Part shown: positions 25,519 through 32,882 of the stretch, one piece after another | How the letters are laid out: each line of letters starts with the position of its first letter | How positions within the stretch are numbered: the first letter of the stretch is position 1 | Source of the DNA: Gammaproteobacteria bacterium | GTDB lineage: Bacteria; Pseudomonadota; Gammaproteobacteria; Steroidobacterales; Steroidobacteraceae | Length of the DNA stretch: 40,345 nucleotides | Assembly (NCBI GenBank): GCA_027459765.1 | Contig: DAIDHD010000027.1 | Coordinates: 1-40,345 of the forward strand | Direction: 5' to 3' | Notes under the pieces: generated by a model | The model's database searches: none | The model's input: only the letters and a program-made list of their open reading frames with translations | What the model was told of the DNA's origin: nothing | Position numbers and translations under genes: made by a program

Positions 25519-26888
25519 GCGAGAGCCTCTGGAAGCTCGCCGGCGGCGAGCGCGATCTCGGCGCTGAGCGCTACGCCGCGCCCGCCGTGGCCGGCGTCGA
25601 TGCGAAGCCGCCCGCCCAGCTGCTCGAAGCGGTCCTCCAGCCCGCGCAGCCCGAAGTGGCCGGGGCGCCGCCAGTCCGGCGGCAGCCCGGTGCCGTCGTC
25701 GACGACGCGGGCGCGGATCGCGGTGGCGTCGCTCCTGAGGTCGACCTCGACGTGCCGGGGCGAACCGTGCCTGAGCGCATTGGTGAGCCCCTCCTGCACG
25801 AAGCGGTACAGCGCGAGAGTCACGCTCGGTCCCAGGTCGCAATCGATGGCGGTCGTCAGGCGCAGATCGAGGCCCGGATGGCGGCGGCGTGTGTCGACGA
25901 CCAGATTCTCCAGGGTCGCCGCCAGGCCGAGGGTGTCGAGGGACAGGGGAGCGAGGCGCGGAATGAGGCCGTGCATGGCGTCGTAGAGTCGCGCGGCTTC
26001 CTGGGAGATGGTGTTCGCGACCTCGGCGATCTCCGGGTCGCGGGTGCCTGCCTTGCGCGCGACGGCGAGCGCCAGACTGCGGATCGCGGTGACCGACTGG
26101 CCGAATTCGTCGTGCAGTTCGTGGGCGATCAGGCGCCGCTCCTCCTCCAGGCGCTGATCGACCAGCGAGGCGAGCTCGCGCCGCTCGGCGAGGCGATTCT
26201 CGGCGGCGTTTGCCTTGCGTTCGACGTCGACCTTGTCCTGCACCGCCCCGGCCATCGCGTTGAAGGCGCGGCCGATGGCGCCGGCCTCGACGCCCGGCAG
26301 CGGCGGCAGCCGATAATCGAGTTCGCCGCGCTCGATGCGCTCGAGACCGGCGGCGATGATCGGAAACGGCCGCAGCAGGCGGGTCATCGACCAGAACGCG
26401 AGCCCGTTGACCACCACGAGCATGGTGAGACCGAGACCGGTGAGCCGCAGCAAGTCGTCCCAGGCGTCGAGCACGGCGCGCGACGGCTGTGTCTCGACGA
26501 TCAGGCGCACGCCGCCCCGCAGCGGCAATTCCGCCCTTGCCGCCGGCGGCGCGAGCAGGCGCGCGAACCAGTGCGGCGCTTCCCGGCCGGCCTTGTAGGT
26601 GGCCGCCGGCGACCGGTAGAGCACCTCGTTCGAGGCCGACAGCAGGTAGATCTCGTTGCTGCGCACGCGGCCGAGGTGATCGAGCAGGTCGAGCACCAGT
26701 TCAGGGCCGCCGATCATCGAATAGAGCGACGCCACCCGGCCGAGCAGCTGTACGGCAACGCGGTTGGCCGCCTCGGTTTCCTCGCGCACCGAGGCTCGCG
26801 TGCTCTGGATCTCGGCGAGAATGAGCACCGCCACGAACGCGGCGCTCAACGTGGCGACCACGAGGTTCAGGCGAGTGCGCAGGGTCAT
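25515..26888 (-). CDS. Membrane sensor histidine kinase (HisKA_3)
   Basis: A 457-aa kinase: TM1 (about 9-26), a short periplasmic sensing segment (about 30-148), TM2 (about 149-168), a HAMP-like region (about 170-225), the phosphoacceptor helix with AHELHDEFGQ (His256) and an HATPase domain (about 350-445; RFVQEGLTNALRHG). This is the NarX/DegS-type architecture. The signal is unknown; given the divergent pqq operon, an alcohol, aldehyde or redox cue is a reasonable guess. No strong ribosome site precedes ATG 26888. It overlaps the response regulator gene by 4 bases. Confidence 0.92.
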   Translation of the reverse strand: MTLRTRLNLVVATLSAAFVAVLILAEIQSTRASVREETEAANRVAVQLLGRVASLYSMIGGPELVLDLLDHLGRVRSNEIYLLSASNEVLYRSPAATYKAGREAPHWFARLLAPPAARAELPLRGGVRLIVETQPSRAVLDAWDDLLRLTGLGLTMLVVVNGLAFWSMTRLLRPFPIIAAGLERIERGELDYRLPPLPGVEAGAIGRAFNAMAGAVQDKVDVERKANAAENRLAERRELASLVDQRLEEERRLIAHELHDEFGQSVTAIRSLALAVARKAGTRDPEIAEVANTISQEAARLYDAMHGLIPRLAPLSLDTLGLAATLENLVVDTRRRHPGLDLRLTTAIDCDLGPSVTLALYRFVQEGLTNALRHGSPRHVEVDLRSDATAIRARVVDDGTGLPPDWRRPGHFGLRGLEDRFEQLGGRLRIDAGHGGRGVALSAEIALAAGELPEALA

Positions 26889-26952
26889 CCGCCGATGTTA
26901 GCAGGCGCCGCAACCTGCGAGGTGCCGGCGCCGGCGGCCGGGGCGGCGCCGT

Positions 26953-27043
26953 CTCATGAAAATCATGAGCCGAGGTTCATGATCCCGAGGATGGGAGTGT
27001 GCGGTCCGTCGGAGCGAGGATCGGGGTGTGCGGCGATCCTCGC
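26953..27043. promoter_or_regulatory. Divergent TCS/pqqA control region
   Basis: The 201-bp gap between the kinase and pqqA starts has two structures. CTCATGA and TCATGAG (26953-26959 and 26963-26969) form an inverted repeat with 3-base spacer, and a third TCATGA lies at 26977-26982. Next, an 18-base motif is directly repeated with two mismatches (26987-27004 and 27016-27033, 29-bp period). The second copy is part of a 10-bp hairpin (GCGAGGATCG 27014-27023 with CGATCCTCGC 27034-27043). The boxes are candidate binding sites for the response regulator, and the hairpin may be in the pqqA leader. Confidence 0.55.
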
Positions 27044-27089
27044 CGCGCCGTGTCACGTCCTGGCACGCGGCTGCAAGAGGAGTTGGAGC

Positions 27090-27164
27090 ATGACCTGGGA
27101 AACCCCGATGGCCGTCGATTTCCGGTTCGGCATGGAAATCACGATGTACATCGCGAATCGCTGA
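27090..27164 (+). CDS. pqqA: PQQ precursor peptide PqqA
   Basis: A 24-aa ribosomal peptide, MTWETPMAVDF...IANR, with the conserved Glu16-x3-Tyr20 pair (EITMY) that becomes pyrroloquinoline quinone. The family's typical C-terminal TMY(F/I)ANR is intact, so this is a true precursor and not a chance frame. A GGAG site precedes ATG 27090. It is the first gene of the pqq operon. PqqE cross-links Glu and Tyr on this peptide with help from the chaperone PqqD. Confidence 0.96.
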   Translation: MTWETPMAVDFRFGMEITMYIANR

Positions 27165-27177
27165 ATCGCGATTCGGC

Positions 27178-27204
27178 GGCTCGCCCGCGGGTCGCGGGCG
27201 AGCC
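27178..27204 (+). promoter_or_regulatory. Hairpin between pqqA and pqqB
   Basis: A perfect 12-bp stem, GGCTCGCCCGCG (27178-27189) with its complement (27193-27204) and a 3-base loop, lies 13 bases after the pqqA stop. It is not followed by a U-run. By analogy with other pqq operons, where pqqA transcript exceeds the rest, it probably acts as a partial terminator or mRNA stabiliser. Confidence 0.6.
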
Positions 27205-27250
27205 CACCTTGCCTCGTTCTTCCGAAGTTCATGGATCGAGTGGGCAGCAC

Positions 27251-28171
27251 GTGAGGATCCGGGTGCTGGGGTCCGCCGCCGGCGGCGGATTCCCGCAGTG
27301 GAATTGCAATTGTCGCAACTGCGCGGGCTGGCGTGCCGGCACGCTGAAGGCCACGGCGCGCACGCAATCCTCCATCGCCGTGCGTGGCGCCGGCGACCAC
27401 TGGGTACTGGTGAACGCCTCCCCGGACGTTCGCGCGCAACTGGCGGACTGCCCCGACCTGCAGCCGCGACCGGGCGGGCCCCTGCGCGATTCGCGGCTTG
27501 CCGGCATCGTCCTGGTCGACGGCCAGGTCGATCACACCACCGGGCTGTACATGCTGCGCGAGGCACGCACGCCCTGGCGGGTGTGGTGCACCGACAGTGC
27601 CTACGCCGATCTCACCGAGGGCAATCCGGTTCTCGGGCTGCTCGGACACTACTGCGGCGTGGAGCGGCGCCGCATCGAGCCGGGACGGGAATTCGTGGTC
27701 GACGGCGTGCCCGACCTGCGCTTCCACCCGCTCGCGGTGGCCAGCAAGCCGGCGCCGTATTCGCCGCACCGGGAGCATCCGCAGCCCGGTGACAACGTGG
27801 CTCTGGTGCTCGCGGACGCCGCGTCCGGCCGCCGTGCCGTGTATGCGCCGGGGCTCGGCGCAGTCGACGAGGAGATGTTCGCGGCCATGCGCGCGGCGGC
27901 GGTGGTGCTGATCGACGGCACCTTCTGGAGCGACGACGAGATGCAGAGGCTCGGCGCCTCGGGCAAGCGCGCCGCCGACATGGGACACCTCGCCCAGAGC
28001 GGGCCGGGCGGCATGCTCGAGTGGCTGGACCGGCTCGGTCCGGACGTGCGCAAGATCCTGATCCACATCAACAACACCAATCCCATACTCGACGAGGAGT
28101 CGGCCGAGCGCGCCGAACTCGCGCGCCGCGGCGTCGAGGTGGCTCATGACGGCATGGAGATCACGTTATGA
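27251..28171 (+). CDS. pqqB: PQQ biosynthesis protein PqqB
   Basis: A 306-aa metallo-beta-lactamase-fold protein that hydroxylates the tyrosine-derived part of the PQQ intermediate. It opens with [23 protein letters not shown]: the CxCxxC zinc knot is Cys19/Cys21/Cys24, followed by [11 protein letters not shown] as a metal-binding loop and IHINNTNP near the end. Start is GTG 27251, the standard position for the VRIRVLGS opening. Its stop overlaps pqqC by 4 bases (ATGA, 28168-28171). Confidence 0.96.
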   Translation: MRIRVLGSAAGGGFPQWNCNCRNCAGWRAGTLKATARTQSSIAVRGAGDHWVLVNASPDVRAQLADCPDLQPRPGGPLRDSRLAGIVLVDGQVDHTTGLYMLREARTPWRVWCTDSAYADLTEGNPVLGLLGHYCGVERRRIEPGREFVVDGVPDLRFHPLAVASKPAPYSPHREHPQPGDNVALVLADAASGRRAVYAPGLGAVDEEMFAAMRAAAVVLIDGTFWSDDEMQRLGASGKRAADMGHLAQSGPGGMLEWLDRLGPDVRKILIHINNTNPILDEESAERAELARRGVEVAHDGMEITL

Positions 28172-28896
28172 CGGGCTCGGCCTGGAGTCGCGAAGAGTTC
28201 GAGGCGCGCCTTCGCCGGGAGGGCAGGGCCTACCACATTCACCACCCCTTCAACGTTTTGTTGAACACCGGCGGCGCGACGCGCGACCAGATCCGCGGCT
28301 GGGTGGCGAACCGGTTCTACTATCAGACCAGCATCCCGATCAAGGACGCCGCCATATTGGCCAACTGTCCCGACCGACGCGTGCGTCGCGCCTGGGTGCA
28401 GCGCATCCTCGACCACGACGGCTACGGCGAGGAGCCCGGCGGCATCGAGTCGTGGCTGCGGCTCGCGGAGGCGGTCGGCCTGGATCCGAAGCAGGTCGAG
28501 AGCCTGTCGCTGGTGCTGCCGGGGGTGCGTTTCGCCGTCGACGCATACGTGAACTTCGCGCGCCGCGCCCCGTGGCAGGAAGCGGTGTGTTCGTCGCTCA
28601 CCGAGTTGTTCGCGCCGGAAATCCATAAACAGAGGCTCGCCAACTGGCCGGCGCACTATCCGTGGATCGACCGTGCCGGGCTCACCTATTTCCAGAGCCG
28701 GGTCAGCCTCGCGCGCCGGGACGTCGAATTCGGCCTCGCCTTCACGCTCGATCACTTCGACACACGGGTGCTTCAGGAACGCGCCGTGGACATCCTCAAG
28801 TTCAAGCTCGACGTGCTGTGGCAGATGAGCGATGCCATGGCGGTGCACTTCGGCGTGCCGCTCGCGCCGGTTCCCCGCGAGGAGCTGTTCGCGTGA
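28168..28896 (+). CDS. pqqC: PQQ synthase PqqC
   Basis: A 242-aa cofactorless oxidase that performs the last ring closure and eight-electron oxidation giving PQQ. Active-site residues line up with Klebsiella PqqC at minus one: His83 (ILDHDG), His153 and Arg156 (FAPEIHKQR), Tyr174 and Arg178 (YFQSR), Lys213. The length is slightly short of the usual 250. ATG 28168 overlaps the pqqB stop and its own stop overlaps pqqD in GTGA (28893-28896). Confidence 0.97.
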   Translation: MTGSAWSREEFEARLRREGRAYHIHHPFNVLLNTGGATRDQIRGWVANRFYYQTSIPIKDAAILANCPDRRVRRAWVQRILDHDGYGEEPGGIESWLRLAEAVGLDPKQVESLSLVLPGVRFAVDAYVNFARRAPWQEAVCSSLTELFAPEIHKQRLANWPAHYPWIDRAGLTYFQSRVSLARRDVEFGLAFTLDHFDTRVLQERAVDILKFKLDVLWQMSDAMAVHFGVPLAPVPREELFA

Positions 28897-29174
28897 GCGC
28901 GCCGATCCGGGCCGAGTCGCGGCCGGCGCTCGATCGGCGCTTCCGCCTGCAGTGGGAGGCCGCGCAGAGCGCGCACGTGCTCCTCTATCCGGAGGGCATG
29001 ATCAAGCTGAACCAGAGCGCCGGCGAGATCCTGAAGCGCTGCGACGGACGCGCGACGGTTGCCGAGATCACCGCGGATCTGGAGCGCGCCTTCGGCGTCA
29101 CGGGGCTCGCGGCCGACGTGACCGCGTTCCTCGGAATGGCGGCCGAGAAGCGCTGGCTCACGGTGGTGGCGTGA
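28893..29174 (+). CDS. pqqD: PqqA-binding chaperone PqqD
   Basis: A 93-aa winged-helix-like peptide chaperone that presents PqqA to the radical SAM enzyme PqqE. The family features are [37 protein letters not shown] and the C-terminal [15 protein letters not shown]. Start is GTG 28893, overlapping the pqqC stop; its stop overlaps the pqqE GTG (29171-29174). It is a separate gene, not fused to pqqC or pqqE as in some genomes. Confidence 0.95.
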   Translation: MSAPIRAESRPALDRRFRLQWEAAQSAHVLLYPEGMIKLNQSAGEILKRCDGRATVAEITADLERAFGVTGLAADVTAFLGMAAEKRWLTVVA

Positions 29175-30304
29175 GCACCGTGCCGCGTGCACCCGGCGCG
29201 CCGCCGGGGCCGCCGCTGTGGTTGCTCCTCGAGCTCACTTATCGCTGTCCGTTGCACTGCGTGTTCTGTTACAACCCGGTCGATTTCGTGCGCACCGGCG
29301 CGGAACTCGACACGCAGGCGTGGCTGCGGGTGCTGCGCGAGGCACGCGAACTCGGTGCGGTCCAGCTGGGCCTTTCCGGCGGCGAACCGCTGTCGCGGCC
29401 CGACCTGGAAGTCATCGTCGCCGAGGCCCACCGCCTCGGCTTCTACACGAACCTCATCACCTCGGGAGTGGGGCTCGACGAGCCGCGCATCCGCGCCCTC
29501 AAGGCGGCGGGTCTGGATCACATCCAGCTCTCCTTCCAGGACAGCACGCGGCAGATGAACGACTTTCTGAGCAGCACCCGCACCTTCGAGCTCAAGGCGC
29601 GGGTCGCGGCACTGATCAAACAGTACGACTATCCGATGGTGCTGAACGTGGTGCTGCACCGGCTCAACATCGACCACGTCGAGGACATCCTCGCCATGGC
29701 CGAACGGCTCGGCGCCGAGTACGTCGAACTCGCCAACACGCAGTTCTACGGCTGGGCGTGGCACAACCGCGAGCGGCTGATGCCGAGCCGGGACCAGGTT
29801 GCGCGCGCGGAAGCCGCCACCATGCGCTTTCGGGAGCGGGTCGGCGGCGCGATGCGGGTGTTCTTCGTGGTGCCCGATTATTTCGAGAGCCGGCCGAAGC
29901 CGTGCATGAACGGGCTGGGTTCGGTCTTTCTGACGGTGACGCCCGACGGTACCGCCTTGCCCTGCCACGCGGCGCGGATGCTGCCGGGTTTGGAGTTTCC
30001 CAACGTGCGCGCGCGTACGGTGCGCGAGATCTGGTACGAGTCGCAGGCGTTCACCCATTTTCGCGGCGACGGGTGGATGAAGGAGCCCTGTCGCACCTGC
30101 CCGGAGCGCCACCAGGACTTCGGCGGCTGCCGCTGCCAGGCCTACCTCCTCACCGGCGACGCGGCCAACGCCGATCCGGTCTGCGACCGCTCGCCGCACC
30201 ATCACCTGGTGACGGCGGCGGTCGCCCGCGCCGACGCGGGCGCGGAGGAGGAACGGCCGCTGGTGTTCCGTTCGCCGGCGAACTCCGCCTTGCTGTCCTC
30301 ATGA
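29171..30304 (+). CDS. pqqE: Radical SAM enzyme PqqE
   Basis: A 377-aa radical SAM protein that forms the carbon-carbon bond between the Glu and Tyr of PqqA. The [4Fe-4S]-SAM motif C-x3-C-x2-C is Cys26/Cys30/Cys33 in TYRCPLHCVFCYNP. The C-terminal SPASM domain supplies auxiliary cluster cysteines (KPCMNG, ALPCHAA, EPCRTCPERHQDFGGCRCQA and DPVCDRSPHH). Start is GTG 29171. Its stop overlaps the ATG of a STE24-type protease gene (ATGA, 30301-30304). Confidence 0.97.
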   Translation: MSTVPRAPGAPPGPPLWLLLELTYRCPLHCVFCYNPVDFVRTGAELDTQAWLRVLREARELGAVQLGLSGGEPLSRPDLEVIVAEAHRLGFYTNLITSGVGLDEPRIRALKAAGLDHIQLSFQDSTRQMNDFLSSTRTFELKARVAALIKQYDYPMVLNVVLHRLNIDHVEDILAMAERLGAEYVELANTQFYGWAWHNRERLMPSRDQVARAEAATMRFRERVGGAMRVFFVVPDYFESRPKPCMNGLGSVFLTVTPDGTALPCHAARMLPGLEFPNVRARTVREIWYESQAFTHFRGDGWMKEPCRTCPERHQDFGGCRCQAYLLTGDAANADPVCDRSPHHHLVTAAVARADAGAEEERPLVFRSPANSALLSS

Positions 30305-31599
30305 GCGCGGCCCCGGCATCGATCGGCGCCTGGTTCGCGGCCGCATTCGCGGCGGCACTCGCGGCGCAAACCGCCCTCCGCTGGTGGCTGTCCACGCGGC
30401 AGATCGCGGCCATGGCCGCCGGCCGCGAGCGGGTGCCGGCCGCGTTCGCCCGGCACATCCGCATCGACGATCAACGCAAGGCCGCCGACTACACCGCCGC
30501 GCGCGCACGCCTCGCCCGCGTCGCGGCCGGCGTCGACGCCGGGGTCAAACTGGCGCTCACCTTCGGCGGCGGGCTCGCCGCCATCGACGCCGCGGTCGCG
30601 CGGCGGGCGCTCGCCGAGCCGTGGGCGGGGCTCGTGGTCATCTGCGCGGTGTACCTGCTGCTCGAGCTCGTGGCGCTGCCGTTCGCGGTTTGGCGCACGT
30701 TCGCGCTGGAGGCGCGGTTCGGCTTCAATCGCAGCACGCCGCGCTTGTTCGTCGCCGATCGCGTGCGCGAGCTCGCGCTCGCGGCGCTGCTCGGGGCGCC
30801 GCTCGCACTGGCAACTCTCGCGATCATGCGCAACGCAGGCGCCCTCTGGTGGCTCGAGGTCTGGTTCTTGTGGATCGCGGTGAGCGTTGCGCTGACCTGG
30901 GCCGCGCCGCGCTACCTCGCGCCGTTGTTCAACCGCTTCACGCCGCTCGAGGATCCGCTCCTCGCGCGGCGCGTGGCGGAACTCCTGGAGCGCTGCGGCT
31001 TTCGCCTGGACGGCGCCGTCTACGTCATGGACGGGTCGCGCCGCTCGGCCCACGGCAATGCTTATTTCACCGGGATCGGGCGCCACAAGCGCATCGTGCT
31101 CTTCGACACACTGGTCGCGCGCCTGTCACCGGCCGAGATCGAAGCGGTACTCGCACACGAATTGGGCCACTATCGCCTGCACCACGTGCGCCGGCACCTC
31201 GTGCTCTCGGTGCTCGCCACCGGAGCCGGACTCGCCGCGCTCGCGTGGCTCGCGCGCCAGCCAGGTTTCTACGCCGAGTTCGGGCTGGCGGGTCCGTCGG
31301 CGGCCGGCGCTCTGGTGTTGTTCGCGCTCACGGTGCCGACGTTCGCGTATCTCGCCAAGCCTCTGCGCGCTTGGTGGTCGCGGCGGCATGAATTCGAGGC
31401 CGACGATTTCGCGGCCGCACACGCCCCGGCGTCCGATCTCGCGACGGCACTGGTGGCACTGTACCGTGACAATGCCACCGCACTCGAACCGGATCCTCTG
31501 CACTCCGCCTTCTACGACACCCATCCGCCCGCGACCGTGCGCATCGCGCGGCTCGAGGCGCGGGGTGCGTCTCGCGCAGCCGGCGTTGCGTCCGCCTAG
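30301..31599 (+). CDS. STE24-type M48 membrane metalloprotease, coupled to pqqE
   Basis: A 432-aa polytopic membrane protein. The zinc site is HELGH (286-290) with the third ligand Glu366 in HEFEADDF. The STE24 signatures SRRSAHGNAYFTG (247-258) and the late DTHPP are present. At least six hydrophobic helices are visible (about 8-25, 108-130, 157-175, 182-202, 295-318, 331-352). CAAX-protease homologues in bacteria are membrane proteases for protein quality control. Here it is translationally coupled to pqqE and no M16 PqqF/PqqG protease is present, so processing of modified PqqA or a related peptide is a plausible but unproven role. Confidence 0.9.
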   Translation: MSAAPASIGAWFAAAFAAALAAQTALRWWLSTRQIAAMAAGRERVPAAFARHIRIDDQRKAADYTAARARLARVAAGVDAGVKLALTFGGGLAAIDAAVARRALAEPWAGLVVICAVYLLLELVALPFAVWRTFALEARFGFNRSTPRLFVADRVRELALAALLGAPLALATLAIMRNAGALWWLEVWFLWIAVSVALTWAAPRYLAPLFNRFTPLEDPLLARRVAELLERCGFRLDGAVYVMDGSRRSAHGNAYFTGIGRHKRIVLFDTLVARLSPAEIEAVLAHELGHYRLHHVRRHLVLSVLATGAGLAALAWLARQPGFYAEFGLAGPSAAGALVLFALTVPTFAYLAKPLRAWWSRRHEFEADDFAAAHAPASDLATALVALYRDNATALEPDPLHSAFYDTHPPATVRIARLEARGASRAAGVASA

Positions 31600-31901
31600 T
31601 CGCGCGTGCGCGACCGTCGTGACGGCGAGCGGCCGGGCCGCGGCGCGACACCGAGTGGTACTCGCAAAGCTGGGTGCTCCGCCGGCGCTGCGGACACCGC
31701 TCCGGCTCCGGGGCGGTGGCTGCCCTCCGGCGGGTCGGAGGGTGCCGTCGTCGGCGGCGTCGAGGTCTGCTCGGTGGCGGCCCGCTTCTGCGCCTCGACG
31801 TGCATGTCGAGCAGCGCCATCCAGTATTTCTTCTTGTGCGGGGAACTGTTGTAGGAGAGCCGGATGGCCTTCCTCAAACGGGCAACTTCGGAGTCGTCCA
31901 T
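31596..31901 (-). CDS. Small hypothetical protein, convergent with the M48 gene
   Basis: A 101-aa protein. The N-terminal 42 residues (DDSEVARLRKAIRLSYNSS, then HKKKYWMALLDMHVEAQKRAA) look like a compact conserved helical domain. The rest is Pro/Ser/Arg-rich and probably disordered. A strong GGGGAGG ribosome site lies about 7 bases before ATG 31901, which supports translation. Its stop (TAG) shares the CTAG palindrome at 31596-31599 with the M48 stop on the other strand. I do not recognise the family. Confidence 0.6.
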   Translation of the reverse strand: MDDSEVARLRKAIRLSYNSSPHKKKYWMALLDMHVEAQKRAATEQTSTPPTTAPSDPPEGSHRPGAGAVSAAPAEHPALRVPLGVAPRPGRSPSRRSRTRD

Positions 31902-32039
31902 GGTCGCACCTCCCCGTTCCTGGGCTTCGAAGGTGAGTTACCCTTTACTGTAGCGCGTTCGTGCTGCGACACCAGTCCCCGCAGCCGTGCCGCGAGGCAA
32001 CCCTGCGCGGCCGTCCGACACGCGGTCCCCGAGGAGTCG

Positions 32040-32870
32040 ATGGCTGGCAACGTGTTCGTGATCGTCGTGGCGAGTGCCCTGCTGCACGCGGCCTGGAACG
32101 CGATCGTCAAGGGCGCTCCGAGCCCGCGGATCACCACGGCGTTCGTGACGGCCGCCGCCGCCGCGCTCGCGCTCGCGGCACTGCCGTTCCTGCCGTCGCC
32201 CGCGGCGGGCGCCCGTCCCTTCATCGCCGCCTCGGCGGTGATCCACGTGCTCTACTTCGGGTTGCTTGCACGGACCTATCGCCTGGCGCCGATGAGCCAG
32301 GCCTACCCGCTGATGCGCGGCATTGCGCCCCTGCTGGTGCTGACGTTCGTGGTGGGTGCGCTCGGCGAGCGTCTGCCGATCACCGCCATCGCCGGTTCCT
32401 GCCTGCTGTGCGCGGGGCTTCTCGCGATGTCGCTCGGGCCGGCACGCGCCGATGCGCGCGGCCTGCGTTCGGCGCTCGCGGTCGGTCTGGTGATCGCCGT
32501 GTACACGGTGGTCGACGGCATCGGCGTGCGCCGCGCGGGCGCCGCCGCCGCGTACACCGCCTGGGTGTTCCTGCTGACGGGCATTCCGCTCGCCGCCTGG
32601 ACCCTGACGCGCCACGCGCTGCCTGCGAGACGCGAACTCGCCCGCGCCCTCGCCTGGGGCATCGGCGGCGGCCTCGCGACGCTCGCCTCCTACGGCATGG
32701 CGCTGTGGGCGATGCGCACGGCGCCAGTGGCCGCGGTGGCGGCGCTGCGGGAGACCTCCATTCTCTTCGGCGTGCTGCTGTCGGCGGCGTTCCTCGGCGA
32801 GCGAGTGGGCGCAGTGCGAATGGCGGCGGGTGCCGTCATCGCACTGGGCGCCGTGTTATTGCGGCTCTGA
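32040..32870 (+). CDS. EamA/DMT-family membrane transporter
   Basis: A 276-aa inner-membrane protein with about ten hydrophobic helices in two homologous EamA halves (residues about 2-135 and 145-275). Both halves have the loop patterns of drug/metabolite exporters (LLARTYRLAPMSQAYPLMRG; LWAMRTAPVAAVAALRETSILFGVLLSAAFLGERVG). The substrate is unknown; amino acids, small metabolites or drugs are typical. A GAGGAG site precedes ATG 32040. It is convergent with the acyl-CoA dehydrogenase gene, 12 bases between stops. Confidence 0.88.
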   Translation: MAGNVFVIVVASALLHAAWNAIVKGAPSPRITTAFVTAAAAALALAALPFLPSPAAGARPFIAASAVIHVLYFGLLARTYRLAPMSQAYPLMRGIAPLLVLTFVVGALGERLPITAIAGSCLLCAGLLAMSLGPARADARGLRSALAVGLVIAVYTVVDGIGVRRAGAAAAYTAWVFLLTGIPLAAWTLTRHALPARRELARALAWGIGGGLATLASYGMALWAMRTAPVAAVAALRETSILFGVLLSAAFLGERVGAVRMAAGAVIALGAVLLRL

Positions 32871-32882
32871 GCGGCCAGGCTA

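Noticed and set aside
27061..27076. Possible sigma-54 promoter (TGGCAC...TGC) before pqqA
   Set aside because: The GG-GC spacing is 9 instead of 10 and the transcript would start about 4 bases before the ATG.
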